DNA of 64,000 bases, taken from Posidonia oceanica. Its lineage: Eukaryota > Streptophyta > Magnoliopsida > Alismatales > Posidoniaceae. The DNA is taken from assembly GCA_037176725.1 (NCBI GenBank), contig JAZBRS010000026.1:152531501-152595500 (forward strand), read 5' to 3'. The position numbers and the translations under genes are program-made. Positions 33,903 through 44,220 of the stretch are shown here, piece by piece. The notes below the pieces were generated by a model. That model saw only the letters and a list, made by a program, of their open reading frames with translations, was not told where the DNA came from and searched no databases. Positions within the stretch are counted from its first letter, which is position 1. Every line of letters begins with the position of its first letter.

Positions 33903-34113
33903 TGTAGATACCCCATTTTGGCACTCCCTTCATGTTAGAATAGTTTCTTGCATTAGGTCGCTCTTAGAAGCTCTCCACCCGTTCCTAAATATCTCACTTG
34001 AGCCAAATGTTCCTCTCAAGTCCAAAATGCTATCCTTATCTAAGTCCCAAATGTTGGTAACCTGAGTGTTCTTCACATCCTGACCAAATTTGGAAGTTAA
34101 ACTGATTAAAGGT

Positions 34114-34428
34114 GTTGTCCGCTGGTTTCTCCGCGTACAACATTGGCCGCTGATTCTACAGTGGCTAACGTTAGCCACTGGTTTTCCAGCGTCCAACGTG
34201 GCAACCTTGTCAGCCCAAAGTTTTCCTTATTTGGCCTAATTCAAAAATTATGTTTTTGCCTTCTTTGGAACCTGTTGACCGGTCAAAGCCATCAAAGCCG
34301 AGTTTAATCACACTTAAAGACTCCTTAATTGGAGAATCTTCTCTGATCCTGGCAGTTATGCCTCGGAGTTCGTTATACGCGGGTATTCTCGCTTATAACG
34401 TTGTATGCTGGTTTTCCAGCGTATAACA
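34114..34428. repeat. Hairpin clusters in the B LTR
   Basis: GTTGTCCGC/GCGTACAAC (34114-34141, one mismatch), a group around GTTAGCCACTGG/CCAGCGTCCAAC (to 34199), then GTTATACGCG/CGCTTATAAC and GTTGTATGCTGG/CCAGCGTATAAC (34375-34428). Stems differ from those of A in compensating ways. Confidence 0.7.
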
Positions 34429-34491
34429 CTTCTGAAACAGGAAACTCTATTGACTTGGCATTTGTGTCCTTTTTTGTTCCTCCCTTGCTTC

Positions 34492-34499
34492 TATAAAAG
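34492..34499 (+). promoter_or_regulatory. TATA box of the element B LTR
   Basis: TATAAAAG followed by CAGGGGTACCCC, matching both A LTRs. Confidence 0.7.
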
Positions 34500-35318
34500 C
34501 AGGGGTACCCCTACAGATTTCAGGGCCGGAATTTTGGGAGAGAAAAGTAGTCAAGGAATTTTTGGAACTCACATGCTCTCTTGAGATTAAAAATCTTAGA
34601 GAAGTGAGGTCCTAAAGAATTGAAAGAGAGAAGAGAGATTTTGAAAGAAGGAGAGTCTTCGAAAAGCTTGAGGATCCTTTCTGTCGTTGTTGGCTTCATG
34701 TCAACACAGTTTGCACCTTGTGCATAGACAGAGGGGACTCCATTTCATTTGTTTCCTATTCATTTCTGATATCACATGTTTAATTCCATAGCATAATCAA
34801 GCATTTTTATTTCAAGTTCATATATCGTTTTAGCTAGGCATACATCTCTTTTTGTTGCAACCGGGGGGATCAAACCCCTCGGGTATGTATCTTACTACCC
34901 TTTCTTTATTTTCTTTTCTACTAATTCTGGATAGGCTACTACACATATTGATCCATCTTTATATTGTTTTGTTTGTTTTGCTTTGCTAACGTTTGTCATA
35001 TAAGGAGGAAGAAGGAAGAAAGAGCTCACCAAGCACGGACACCCTTGGGCAACGCTGGTATTGTCCCAAGGTAGCTGAACCCGTAACTACATTACATCTC
35101 CCCAAAGGCGTCTCGAGGGCCGGCGAAAGCGAACCGAGAGTGGCGATCACACTGATTCCATCACACGTGGAGTGACGGAGTCGGATACAAAGAAGGGGAC
35201 CCTGAGAAAGAGAAGATAGAGCGAGCAAGAGAGAGAGCCAAAAGAAGCCTCTTCTTCCCCAAAACCTCCCTCACCTCTTCTTCTCACCTCTCGCCCAAAA
35301 AACCCCATATCCACAATC

Positions 35319-35336
35319 TGGCGATCACGGTGGGAC
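35319..35336 (+). other. Primer binding site of element B
   Basis: TGGCGATCACGGTGGGAC, three bases after the LTR, one base different from the A site. Confidence 0.85.
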
Positions 35337-36902
35337 GGCTAAAAGTGCCCCCGTGCAAGGTGAGTAAGCCTTTCTTTCTTCTTCCTCCTCTATTATTGAC
35401 ATTCTTAGTTTAGTTTTAATTTCTTATTTTCTTTAGTTTTAAGGTAGCGGTGAAATTCCTCATAGTGTTTTGAGGCACCGTGACCCTTTTCCATCTTTTT
35501 CCTTACGTCCAAATAACTGAAATCACCTCCCCTTTTCTTTGGATTCATGGGTGTGGAGGTGGTTTGTAAAAACCACTATTTTTTCTGAAAAAAAGCTCTG
35601 TCAGTACGTTATATGCGTGACCTGGCACGTTTAACATTAGATGCTGCAGTATCCACATCTAACGACCACTGAACAGAAACCTTCTGTTTTAAATTTCCTT
35701 TTATTTTCTTTTCATAACTGGCCTAAGGACTGAGGTGTGAGGTGATAGGCTCTGCCGTAGGGACCGGAACTTCAATTTCTTTGGGTGCTTTGCAAAAAAT
35801 AACAAAAAAAATCAAATCTTTTATATGACTTGTATGGCTGTCATTGGGAACTAATTGCTTGTGTCATTTCTTGGATTATACAAGTAACCGTCTAGGTCCC
35901 AAGCACCTCTGTTGCAAAGGGCTTAGGAAAGGTATTTGTATTGTCATTATCTTTCACAAGGGGCCCTTCTTCTTCCGTGGCCTTTTGTGAAGGATAATTA
36001 GAACCTCAAGCTTTGACTTATATTCCTTTCTCCCCCTTTCGGTGGTTTGTTTATTGCATTTGTGTGTAGATACGTGAGTGACTCGATCAATCCTGAGTAC
36101 ACTGGGCTCTACCTCTATGGGGTAGGGACCTAAGTGTATTCGGGCTCCCCCTAGCATCCTCAGGAGTTGAGGTAGGGGGTAGTACTAATCATATTCACCT
36201 ATCTTGTGAGGAACCTTAGAAATTCCATAAAAGAAAGCCATACCTAAGCCTTAAGGAACCCAGAGAGCTACAGCAGGTTTAAAGCACTAATCTCAAAGCG
36301 AAAACAAAAATTAAAACCTTAAATCGTTGTTTGAAAGTGTTTCTGTGCAGTTCTCTGAAACAGGGCGTTAGCCGCTAAGATCCCTGCGTATAACGTTGTA
36401 CGCAGCAGGTTTCATGTTTGACGTATTCTTTGTGTGGCAGTTATATTTTAGCTCCTTTTTGTGATTTGTTTGGCAGGGGAAGACATTTGGAAAAACCCAT
36501 AACAATGACAGTTCTATTTTATTTTTTACTTTTTTTAGGAATCTGTATTAAAATTTCCAAGTTCTTGTAATTTCTTTTCCTTTGCATTTGTAAATCCTTC
36601 AAAAAGAAAAAAAGAGAAAAGCCAAAACAAAAAAAAAAAAAGAGAAAAGGAAAAATCATATAAAAAAAGAAGAAGAAAAAAGAATTAGAAAAGAGAAATC
36701 AGAAAAAAAGAGCAGAAAAAAAAGAGAAAAAAAAAGAGAGAGGAAAAGGAGAGAAAGGAAAAGCAGAAAAGAAAAAGACAGGAGAAGACAGGAGGAATAC
36801 TGTTAAGGGTGTTGTACGCTTGAAATTGTGCGTCCAACGTTATACGCCTTACTCTGAGGCGTATTACGTTTTGAAGCCAATTCCATCTCAAAAGCTGCAG
36901 CA
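35337..36902 (+). other. Leader of element B with hairpins and a purine tract
   Basis: No gene. Inverted repeats near 35605-35670 and 36810-36875 (for example ATACGCC/GGCGTAT) resemble those of the A leader. A purine tract of about 190 bases (36600-36790) precedes gag, as in A. The minus-strand Phe-rich frame over it is an artefact. Confidence 0.6.
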
Positions 36903-38330
36903 ATGATGAACCAAATCCACGAAGCTGATCAGCCAGAAAGTGAGAGGTCAGACTCAGCAAGTACCTCGGGAGAGGAGCCTACAATCTACCACCCAATCAC
37001 TAGAGAAGCCTTAGATCCGGACTCAATCCAGTACAGAGCCATGTACTAGTTCTTAAACGAAGAGACATCAGCCCAAACGAGGCCATGTCTAAACAACCTC
37101 CAGCAGCCACCCCATCTTGGTGAAGGACAACGAAGGCCAATTGCGGACCATACCCTTGAAGATCTATACCAGGGACAAAATGGCAACCCACCACCGGACA
37201 CAAACCACCCAGGTCAGGGCACAGCGCTCAACGGAGCTTATAACTCAAGGGCCAACCCCTTGATTCAGGAACATTGTTACATGCCACATGGCGAATACAA
37301 GGAAGGAGTCCATCTAAGACATCTCCAACCACCTTTGGCAGGCAATCAGCCTAGGCCAGATCATCACTGCCATCAGGCATCTCCCCTGCGATACGAGCAG
37401 GTCGCACCTCAACGCCTTTGCAATAGCTACCTCCATCAGCAGCAGAACCATCCGTCCTTCAATTCACATGTCCCGACCCCATCAGCCGGGATGACAAATT
37501 TGGATGAGATGAGAAAAATGCTCAGTGCATTAGGGGTACATACCCAGGCTCCGGCAAACTTTGACATGAGTCGGTTTCCCTCATTCAGATTACCTCGAGG
37601 CTTCAAGTACCCGAAGACTCCCAAGTTCAACGGAACCAGTAACCCACTCAGTCACCTAGTGCGGTTCCAAATGAAGTCGGCCCCCTACTTTCATGATTTG
37701 GGGCTTGTGGTACACCTGTTCTTCTACTCACTCGAGGGAGAGCCCATGGATTGGTTTCTCACTCTCTCCAAGGAAGACCTCAGCAGCTTTGATAAAATCA
37801 GAGAGAGCTTCCTCACAAAATACCAGCACAAGATAGACCCCAAGCCAACCTTCCACGACCTAAGCAAGGAGGTTATGAAGCAAGGCGAAAGTTGGGTAAC
37901 ATTCGCCAACAGATGGCGGGAAATGGCAGCCAGATCAGGGCTGACCATTCCGGAGAGACAAGTGGTCTAGACCCTCATTGTAAACACCACTGGACCAATG
38001 AAGAAGGGACTAGTAAATGCCTATTGTCCCAATGTAACGGCTTTGTATGAAGTGGCGGCCTCCGTTAAAGAAAATCTGTATGAATTCATGGAGGAGCCAA
38101 AGAAGAGCCGAAAAGCACAGGTGATAGAGGGAGTGACCGAAGTCGTCAACAAGATGAGCCCCACACCCAGGCCGTTCGAACAAAGGGCTATACTAGCTTC
38201 ACAGCAGCCAACATGGAGCCACCCTCCTCCTCAGCAACAGCAAGCTTGGAGCCACCCTCCTCCTCAGCAACAGCAAGAATGGAGCCGCCCTCCTCAGCAG
38301 CAGCAGGCATGGAATAATCCTCTCCCTTAG
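36903..38330 (+). pseudogene. gag: gag of element B
   Basis: Particle protein close to that of A. The start is the first of two Met codons at 36903, followed by NQIHEADQPESERSD. The core (about 37500-38090) contains MRKMLSALGVHTQAP, FKYPKTPKF, LEGEPMDWF and FANRWREMAARSG. The tail has three to four repeats around WSHPPPQQQQ. The whole gene stays in one frame, with TAG stops at 37047, 37968 and 38328, each one C-to-T change from CAG. So B, like E, is broken by transitions only. E is inserted 42 bases after the last stop, in the Gln-rich tail. Confidence 0.85.
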
Positions 38331-38367
38331 TAACAAATCCGCCTTATGTGGAATGCTCCCCGATAGC

Positions 38368-38372
38368 AATGG
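38368..38372. other. Predicted left target-site duplication of element E (AATGG)
   Basis: Five bases directly before the TG of the E LTR. The partner should follow the E 3' LTR at about position 64966, outside the window. Confidence 0.55.
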
Positions 38373-41300
38373 TGTTGACACCCCATTTTGACAACCCGGA
38401 TCGATTGGAATCTTCTGGTGGCTTCTGAACCCAAACCTAGGTCCAAACTCACACCATTCTCTTCCTCTTTCCCCTCAAAACAAGCCCAAACTCAACCTAA
38501 GATTACCCCCCTTTCCCGAACCCGAAAACTACCCAAAATTCATAGGAAAACTCACCCCTTCTGACTTAGCAAACCCACCAAAAAGCCCTTAAAATCTCAG
38601 ACCAAAACCACTCCTAAAAATCCTAGGAAACTTAGGCAAAACTACCCTTTTTCTACACCTCAAAACCCCTCCAAAACTTTCTCAAAACCAAACCAAAAAC
38701 TTGGGACCAAGACTAGAGACCCTAGACCACACACCCAGCAAATTTCACCCCTTTCCGAAACCTCTAAGACCTCCTTTTGCCCAAATTATCCTTTTCTCTC
38801 TCTTGGATTATCCTTTTCTCTCTCCTCTCTCTCTCCTGATTATCCTCCCTCTTTTCACCTCCTTTTCTCCCTCTTTTTTGCCTGGCTGTGGGCCCCCCTT
38901 GTGCTCTCATCTGTTCTCAATCTTATTCCTATTTTTATCTTATTTTTACCTTTTTCTTTGATTTTCAAAAAATTACTTTCCTTCAACTCCTCTCTTTCCT
39001 ATTTATTCCTCCATTTCTCCCTTTTCCTCTCCTTTCTAATTTCCTCTTCCCTTCTCTTACTAAACCTTTAAAAAACCTTTGAAAACCTTTAAAACTCTGA
39101 AACAAAAGAGAAACAAGTTAAAATCCTAAAAATAAATAATTAAAAAACTAACCAAACAATAAAAAACAAAAGCCTAACTAAATCCAACAAAAAAAAAGGA
39201 AACCAAGAAGGCAACTAAAAATGCAAAACCAACCAAAAGAAAATGCTGTAAAATCAAGGAAAGAAGCAAAAAGCAACTAAAACAAGTCAAGATAAGAACC
39301 TTACTAAAAAACAATCGAAAACAATTCCTAAAAAGAAAAGAAAACAATTAAAAAATGCCAAGACAACTAATTAAGAAAAAAGAAGAAACCTAACAAATAT
39401 AAGAGGAAGAACACAAAAAACCAAATAAAAAAAAAAAAGAGGGAAAATGATCCAAAAACACCCAACTAAAAATTTAACAAGAAGACCTAGCAAAAAAAAA
39501 AGAAATTAATTAAAAGAACCCAACAAACAAAAATCAAAAGCAAACCCAAAAGACTTAAGCAAGAAAAGAGGACCAAAATCCAAAATACAAAACCAACCCT
39601 AATTAGTTTGAAACAAACTTTAAAAAAATCCTAATTAACATCCCAGGTACTTAACAAGGAAAATATAATTAGAAAACAACTTAAAAGACTTAACAAATAT
39701 CTAATCAAAATAAAAAACAAATCAAAATAAACAAAACTCTAAAAACCCTAATCAAAACTAAAATCCCTTCAAACCTAATTAACTAATCGAAAACAATTAT
39801 TAAAAACTTAATCAAGGTCCCAACGTAAAACACAATCACTCTAAGAACCTCTCCTATTTTTTTTATTTTTATTTTTATTTTTTATCTAATTTATTTCTCT
39901 CCCTACTCTTCTTCCTTTCTTTCTTCCTTTCTTTTTTCTTTCTTTCTTTTTTTCCTCCTTTCTTGGGCCCAGTCCGGTCCACCTTCCCTCTGCTCCTCCC
40001 TTTCTTTTTTTTTTCTTTTTCCTTTTTTTTTTCATTTCCCGCACAGGCCTGGCCCACGGCCACTTCCACCCCTTCTCCTCCTTCCTTCTTCTTCTCCCGC
40101 CTTCTCTGTTTGCTTTTTCTCCTTCTACAACCTGCTCCTGCTGCCGACAGCGCGACGCCAGACCTGACCGTCCTTGCGCCATGCACGCCTCCTGCTCAGG
40201 CCGGACCAGCGTGCGCCGCTCTCTGCCCGTGCACCTGCCAAACCTTCTGCCACGCCCTCTCCGAGCCATTAATGGCAATCAGAGATCCGGCAAGGGAAGG
40301 AGATCAAGGGTCAGCACCCAAACATCAGAAGAACACCTTGGATTCACCCAGAGCACGACCTTCTTCCTTGCACTCCCCCAGCATGAGAGAGTAGAGGGAA
40401 TTCTCCCCATTTTCCACCCACAGAACCAGAATTTCCTTCCCCTTCGTCCGACTCAAACCAGACCCCAAACACCTTCCAAAATCACTCCCAATTCACTCCC
40501 CAATCTCACCCGAACCTCCAGCATTCCTCCCCTTCATCCCACAACCGAAACCAGTCCAGAAGTCACGCCGAACCTCTCTGAAAACACCCACAGAACCCAA
40601 CACCCTCCACTCCAGAATTCTCCGCACCACAGCCCACCAGATCATCCCAAACTTCTCCCTGCAACTCACCAGAATCCCACCTTCCAGACCCACCAAACCA
40701 TTGGCAATCTCCTCCTTCACAGACCAAATCCCTCACAACAAACACCTACAGCCAACTCCACCAGAAAATCAACCCGCGACCTATCTTCCCCTCCAGCCCT
40801 CCACTAGCCTTTCCAAGCACCCACACACACCCACGAACCCTCCAGAAGCTCGCCGGTGCCCTCCAATCGATCCGAAGAGCAGCAGACACCTCCCCCCACC
40901 TCCGGCAACCTTTGTGAATCCAAAACACCCATTTCTCACGCCGATCTGCAGAACCTACATCCGATCATCCAGCGAGCTCTGGAGCGACGCGTGGAGTGGA
41001 TCCAAGCCTTCGCAAGCCACCGGAAACGCCCGCAGCTGCCAGTCCAACCTTGCCGTCCTCTGCTGAGACAGCCGACATCGGGGGAAAGATCCGGACACTA
41101 GAACAGGTACTCCTCTCTTCCCTTAGCTTAGTTTTCTCTCCTGCATGCTTCCTAGCCCCTTAGAGTAGGTTTCTGGTCCCTGTCGCGGATAGTCAACGCC
41201 GCCGTCTCCTTTCTTCTCCGGCGAGCTCCGCCTCTGTCCCGTCGCACCAGCCAGCAGAACTCACTTCCGAGCGTCGCCTGAGGACCGCACGGACTCCAGG

Positions 41301-41599
41301 AACACGCCGATGCCTTCAGATCGATCTCTCGTCGCCGTTTTCGTCCGGTCTGCCTCCGAGCAGTTCTGCGGGCTCCGTCGTCTTCTCCGGCCATCTACTG
41401 ACAGTGTCACGAGCCGCCGACACCACCCAGGTCTTCGCCTACCTCCGGAGAGCATCGCTTGCCGGTCTGCGCGCCTCCGACGCCCCTCCTCCTCCCTCGA
41501 CGGCCGCTGGTAGCAACTGCTACAGTGGCCGTCGATCTGTAGAATTACTGTGCATTTATTTTCCATTTACTAAGATATTTTGTTGCTAAATTGTATTTT

Positions 41600-42460
41600 C
41601 GGTTTCAATTTTTAGTTTATTACATTCAGGTCCTGCCTCTGTTTAAAAATCCATTTAATTTCGTATGTTAATCTTATAAAATTGCATGAAAAATCCAAAA
41701 AATCAGTTAATTGCATGTTAGTCCTTCAGTAGTTGATCTGATTTAAATGCACATATTTTACCTTGATATATTGCATTGCTGGCCCTTATTAGTTTTCTGA
41801 TTTGCAGCTTAATTCTCTGATCTGTTAACTTAGGTTTTATTTACCTATTTTTCTTACTGCATTGCATTGTCTTCCCTCACAGTATCTGATTTTTGCATAT
41901 AGGTCCCTCATGTTGCATAGCATTCATTTAAATGCATATTTTGCTTATAAAATTGCATTTTTGACCCTGCATGATTTACAAATTGCACATGGGTCCTCTG
42001 TTGGACATTTAAATGCATAGTTTGCTTATAAAATTGCATTTTTGACCCTGCATGATTTGAAAATTGCATATAGGTCATCTGAATGGTCACAGTATGTATT
42101 TAAATGCATAGTTTGCTTATAAAATTGCATTTTTGCCCCTTGCATGTTTGAAAAATTACATATAGGCCCCTATTTGCATTCCAGACCACTCAGACTCCTG
42201 TTTTGCTGGAAAATTTGCATTTTAAACCCTGTTGATTTCAAAATTGCATGTTGACTTACCATCCAATTTCAAAGCCTGTCCTGATGCATGGCCACCCTGA
42301 AAATTTGCATTTTGAACCCTGCACTCTGTAAAATTGCATTCAAACCCCCATCTTTTTCAAAATTGCATGTGAGTCCCCTTTTTTCTGAAAAGTCATCCCT
42401 AAGTCTCTTCTTGCATTCCGCATGCATTGCATCCTTGCATCCGGCATCCTTAGCACACAC
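41600..42460 (+). repeat. Degenerate TTGCATTTTTGACCC repeats in the E 5' LTR
   Basis: Imperfect units of about 75-105 bases around GCTTATAAAATTGCATTTTT and CCTGCATGATTT, clearest at 41940-42150. The 3' LTR copy is at about 62364-63224. No gene. Confidence 0.7.
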
Positions 42461-42770
42461 TTAGGTACGTTTAGCAACCCTGAATATGGGAGGACCTGTT
42501 TTGCACACCCCTTAGGTCCCTTTTACACATAGATCTTATCTTCTCCCCTGTTCTGGCCTCCTGCCTTGAAGTCTGGATATCTTCAGATCCGGCCGTTGGA
42601 TCTTCTCAAGTAAGCTGCCAGGACGACCCCGGCGGAGCGCTCTTCAGCATGGACCAATCAGATTTCAGATCAGGCTTCAGGTTTCCAAGGTAAGTCCTCT
42701 TGAACTTCGGCAGCATTGTTTGCATATCATCCGCATTGCATGGCTTTTGCGCGCTCTCTTTTGCCCTGTT

Positions 42771-43510
42771 TCTCGCACCGTTTTGCGTGCCGCTTTGTTT
42801 TCTTGCACCATTTTGCGTGCTGCTCTGTTTACTCGCACCGTTTTGCGTGCCGCTTTGTTTTCTTACACCGTTTTGCGTGTCACTTTGTTTTCTCGCACTG
42901 TTTTGCGTGCCGCCTTGTTTTCTCGCACCGTTTTACGTACCGCTTTGTTTTCTCGCACCGTTTTGCATGCCGCTTTGTTTTCTCGCACTGTTTTACGTGC
43001 CGCCTTGTTTTCTCGCACTGTTTTACGTACCGCTTTGTTTTCTCGCACCGTTTTACGTACCGCTTTGTTTTCTCGCACCGTTTTCTTGCACCGCTTTGCG
43101 TGTCGCATTGTTTTCTTGCACCGTTTTGCGTGCCGCTTTGTTTTCTCGTACCGTTTTGCGTGCCGCTTTGTTTTCTTGCACCATTTTGCGTGCTGCTCTG
43201 TTTTCTCGCACCATTTTGCGTGCCGCCTTGTTTTCTCACACTGTTTTGCGTGCCGTTTTGTTTTCTTGCACCGTTTTGCGTGTCGCTTTGTTTTCTCGCA
43301 CCGTTTTGCGTGTCGCTTCGTTTTCTTGCACCGTTTTGCGTGTCAGCTTTGTTTCTTGCGCTGTTTTGTGTGCCGCTTTGTTTTCTTGCACCGTTTTACG
43401 CTCTTGCTTCATTCCTCGGACCGTTTTGCGTGTCGGCTTCGTTTCTCGCATCGTTTTGCGTTCTTGCTTCGTTTCTCGCACCGTTTTGCGTGTTTTGCGT
43501 TGTTTTCTCT
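42771..43510 (+). repeat. 30-bp minisatellite in the E 5' LTR, about 24 units
   Basis: Units read GCACCGTTTTGCGTGCCG then CTTTGTTTTCTC. Because 30 is a multiple of three, all plus frames stay open and give false proteins of 265-318 residues. The 3' LTR array (63535 on) has a different order of unit variants. Confidence 0.95.
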
Positions 43511-43810
43511 TGCATGACGCCCGCGTTGCCTGTTTTCACCGTTGTTTTGTTTTATCGCCTGCATTTGCATATAGGGCGGTGATGCTTACTGCCTGGAGTT
43601 CTCACGAGCCAGGTTCCGCCCGGTTCAGAATACAGACAGCGTTGCTGAGCGCTTAGATTGCACGTTTACTCTCTTGCATTGCTTTCCATCACTTAGAGCA
43701 CACCTTTGAGCATTTAGATAGGCATTCATTGGCACTTAGGCATTCAAAGTCTGCGTTTCCCTGCGTATGCGAGCGTAAGCCTAGAAAGACCGATTCTCGG
43801 GCGTGTCGGG

Positions 43811-43846
43811 GGTGCCTAACACCTTCCCCGCACGTAACAGGAGTCC
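43811..43846 (+). promoter_or_regulatory. Conserved LTR block, also in C and F
   Basis: Begins GGTGCCTAACACCTTCCCCG and ends GTAACAGGAGTCC. The C copy is 30930-30962 and the F copy 7413-7448, both on the minus strand, with only a few differences. It lies 330-355 bases from the LTR end in all three. Role unknown; R/U5 or RNA-processing signal is an inference. Confidence 0.7.
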
Positions 43847-44202
43847 TTGCCCTCTCTCTTGGCCCGTAATGACCATATTGCCCTTATCTTAGGCACGAGT
43901 CACATCTTTTGCATTCATTTGCATCTCATCTCTTTTGCATTGCCTTGCATTGCATCTTTTGCTTGGTTTTGCGTGGTTATTCACGCATTTCCCCGGTTCT
44001 CCTTGTCTCCCGATCTAATAGACTTGGTGGCGACTCCGATTTTGTCTTATCTTCTTCTTTTCTTCCCCTTTTCCCTTTTTTTAATGTTTTCGAGTTAAGT
44101 CTTCCTTCTCGGACATAGCCGCTAATAGTGAATCTGATTCTGATCGGTGCACACGAGCTTTGGCAATGTGCATGGACGATCTGAACATCGGGATTACTAC
44201 AG

Positions 44203-44220
44203 TGGCGACTCTGCTGGGGA
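44203..44220 (+). other. Primer binding site of element E
   Basis: TGGCGACTCTGCTGGGGA one base after the LTR. This is the arginine-tRNA-type site typical of Ogre elements. Confidence 0.9.

Larger units (their letters stand above)
33903..35315 (+). repeat. 5' LTR of element B
   Basis: 1413 bases. Contains a TATA box (34492-34499) and two hairpin clusters (34114-34199 and 34375-34428). It is diverged from the A LTRs but shares ends, TATA region and primer site. Confidence 0.9.
33903..38372 (+). mobile_element. Element B, relative of A on the plus strand, 5' part; interrupted by element E
   Basis: LTR 33903-35315, primer site 35319-35336, leader and gag to 38372, where the E LTR begins. The LTR ends match those of A (starts TGTAGATACCCC, ends CCATATCCACA in its own sense), and the gag proteins are close relatives. 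The rest of B should lie to the right of E, outside the window, so whether B has a polymerase is unknown; by relation to A it may be gag-only. Confidence 0.88.
38373..44201 (+). repeat. 5' LTR of element E (5829 bp)
   Basis: Starts TGTTGACACCCC, ends GGATTACTACA. In order: non-coding CT-rich (38760-39080), A-rich (39100-39840), T/C-rich (39855-40030), GC-rich leader (40180-41100) ending in a donor-like ACAG/GTACTC at 41105, T-rich TTGCAT repeats (41600-42460), minisatellite (42771-43510), conserved block (43811-43846), primer-like motif (44028-44036) and end. Open frames such as 40181-40807 recur in the 3' LTR only because the LTRs are near-identical; none shows a domain. Confidence 0.95.

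Noticed and set aside
33224..33907. 227-residue plus-strand frame
   Set aside because: Lies in the GC-rich part of the C LTR, antisense to it; composition is Gly/Arg/Cys from GC skew, no domain, and it runs into the B LTR.
40181..40807. 208-residue frame kept in both E LTRs (also 60945-61571)
   Set aside because: Kept only because the LTRs are near-identical copies; composition is that of GC-rich leader sequence and no domain is visible.
42700..43656. Long overlapping open frames of 265-318 residues on the plus strand
   Set aside because: They span the 30-bp minisatellite; a period divisible by three keeps all frames open. The products are Cys/Phe/Leu repeats without a domain.
44203..44220. 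tRNA gene fragment
   Set aside because: Only the complement of a tRNA 3' end is present, at the exact place of a primer binding site.
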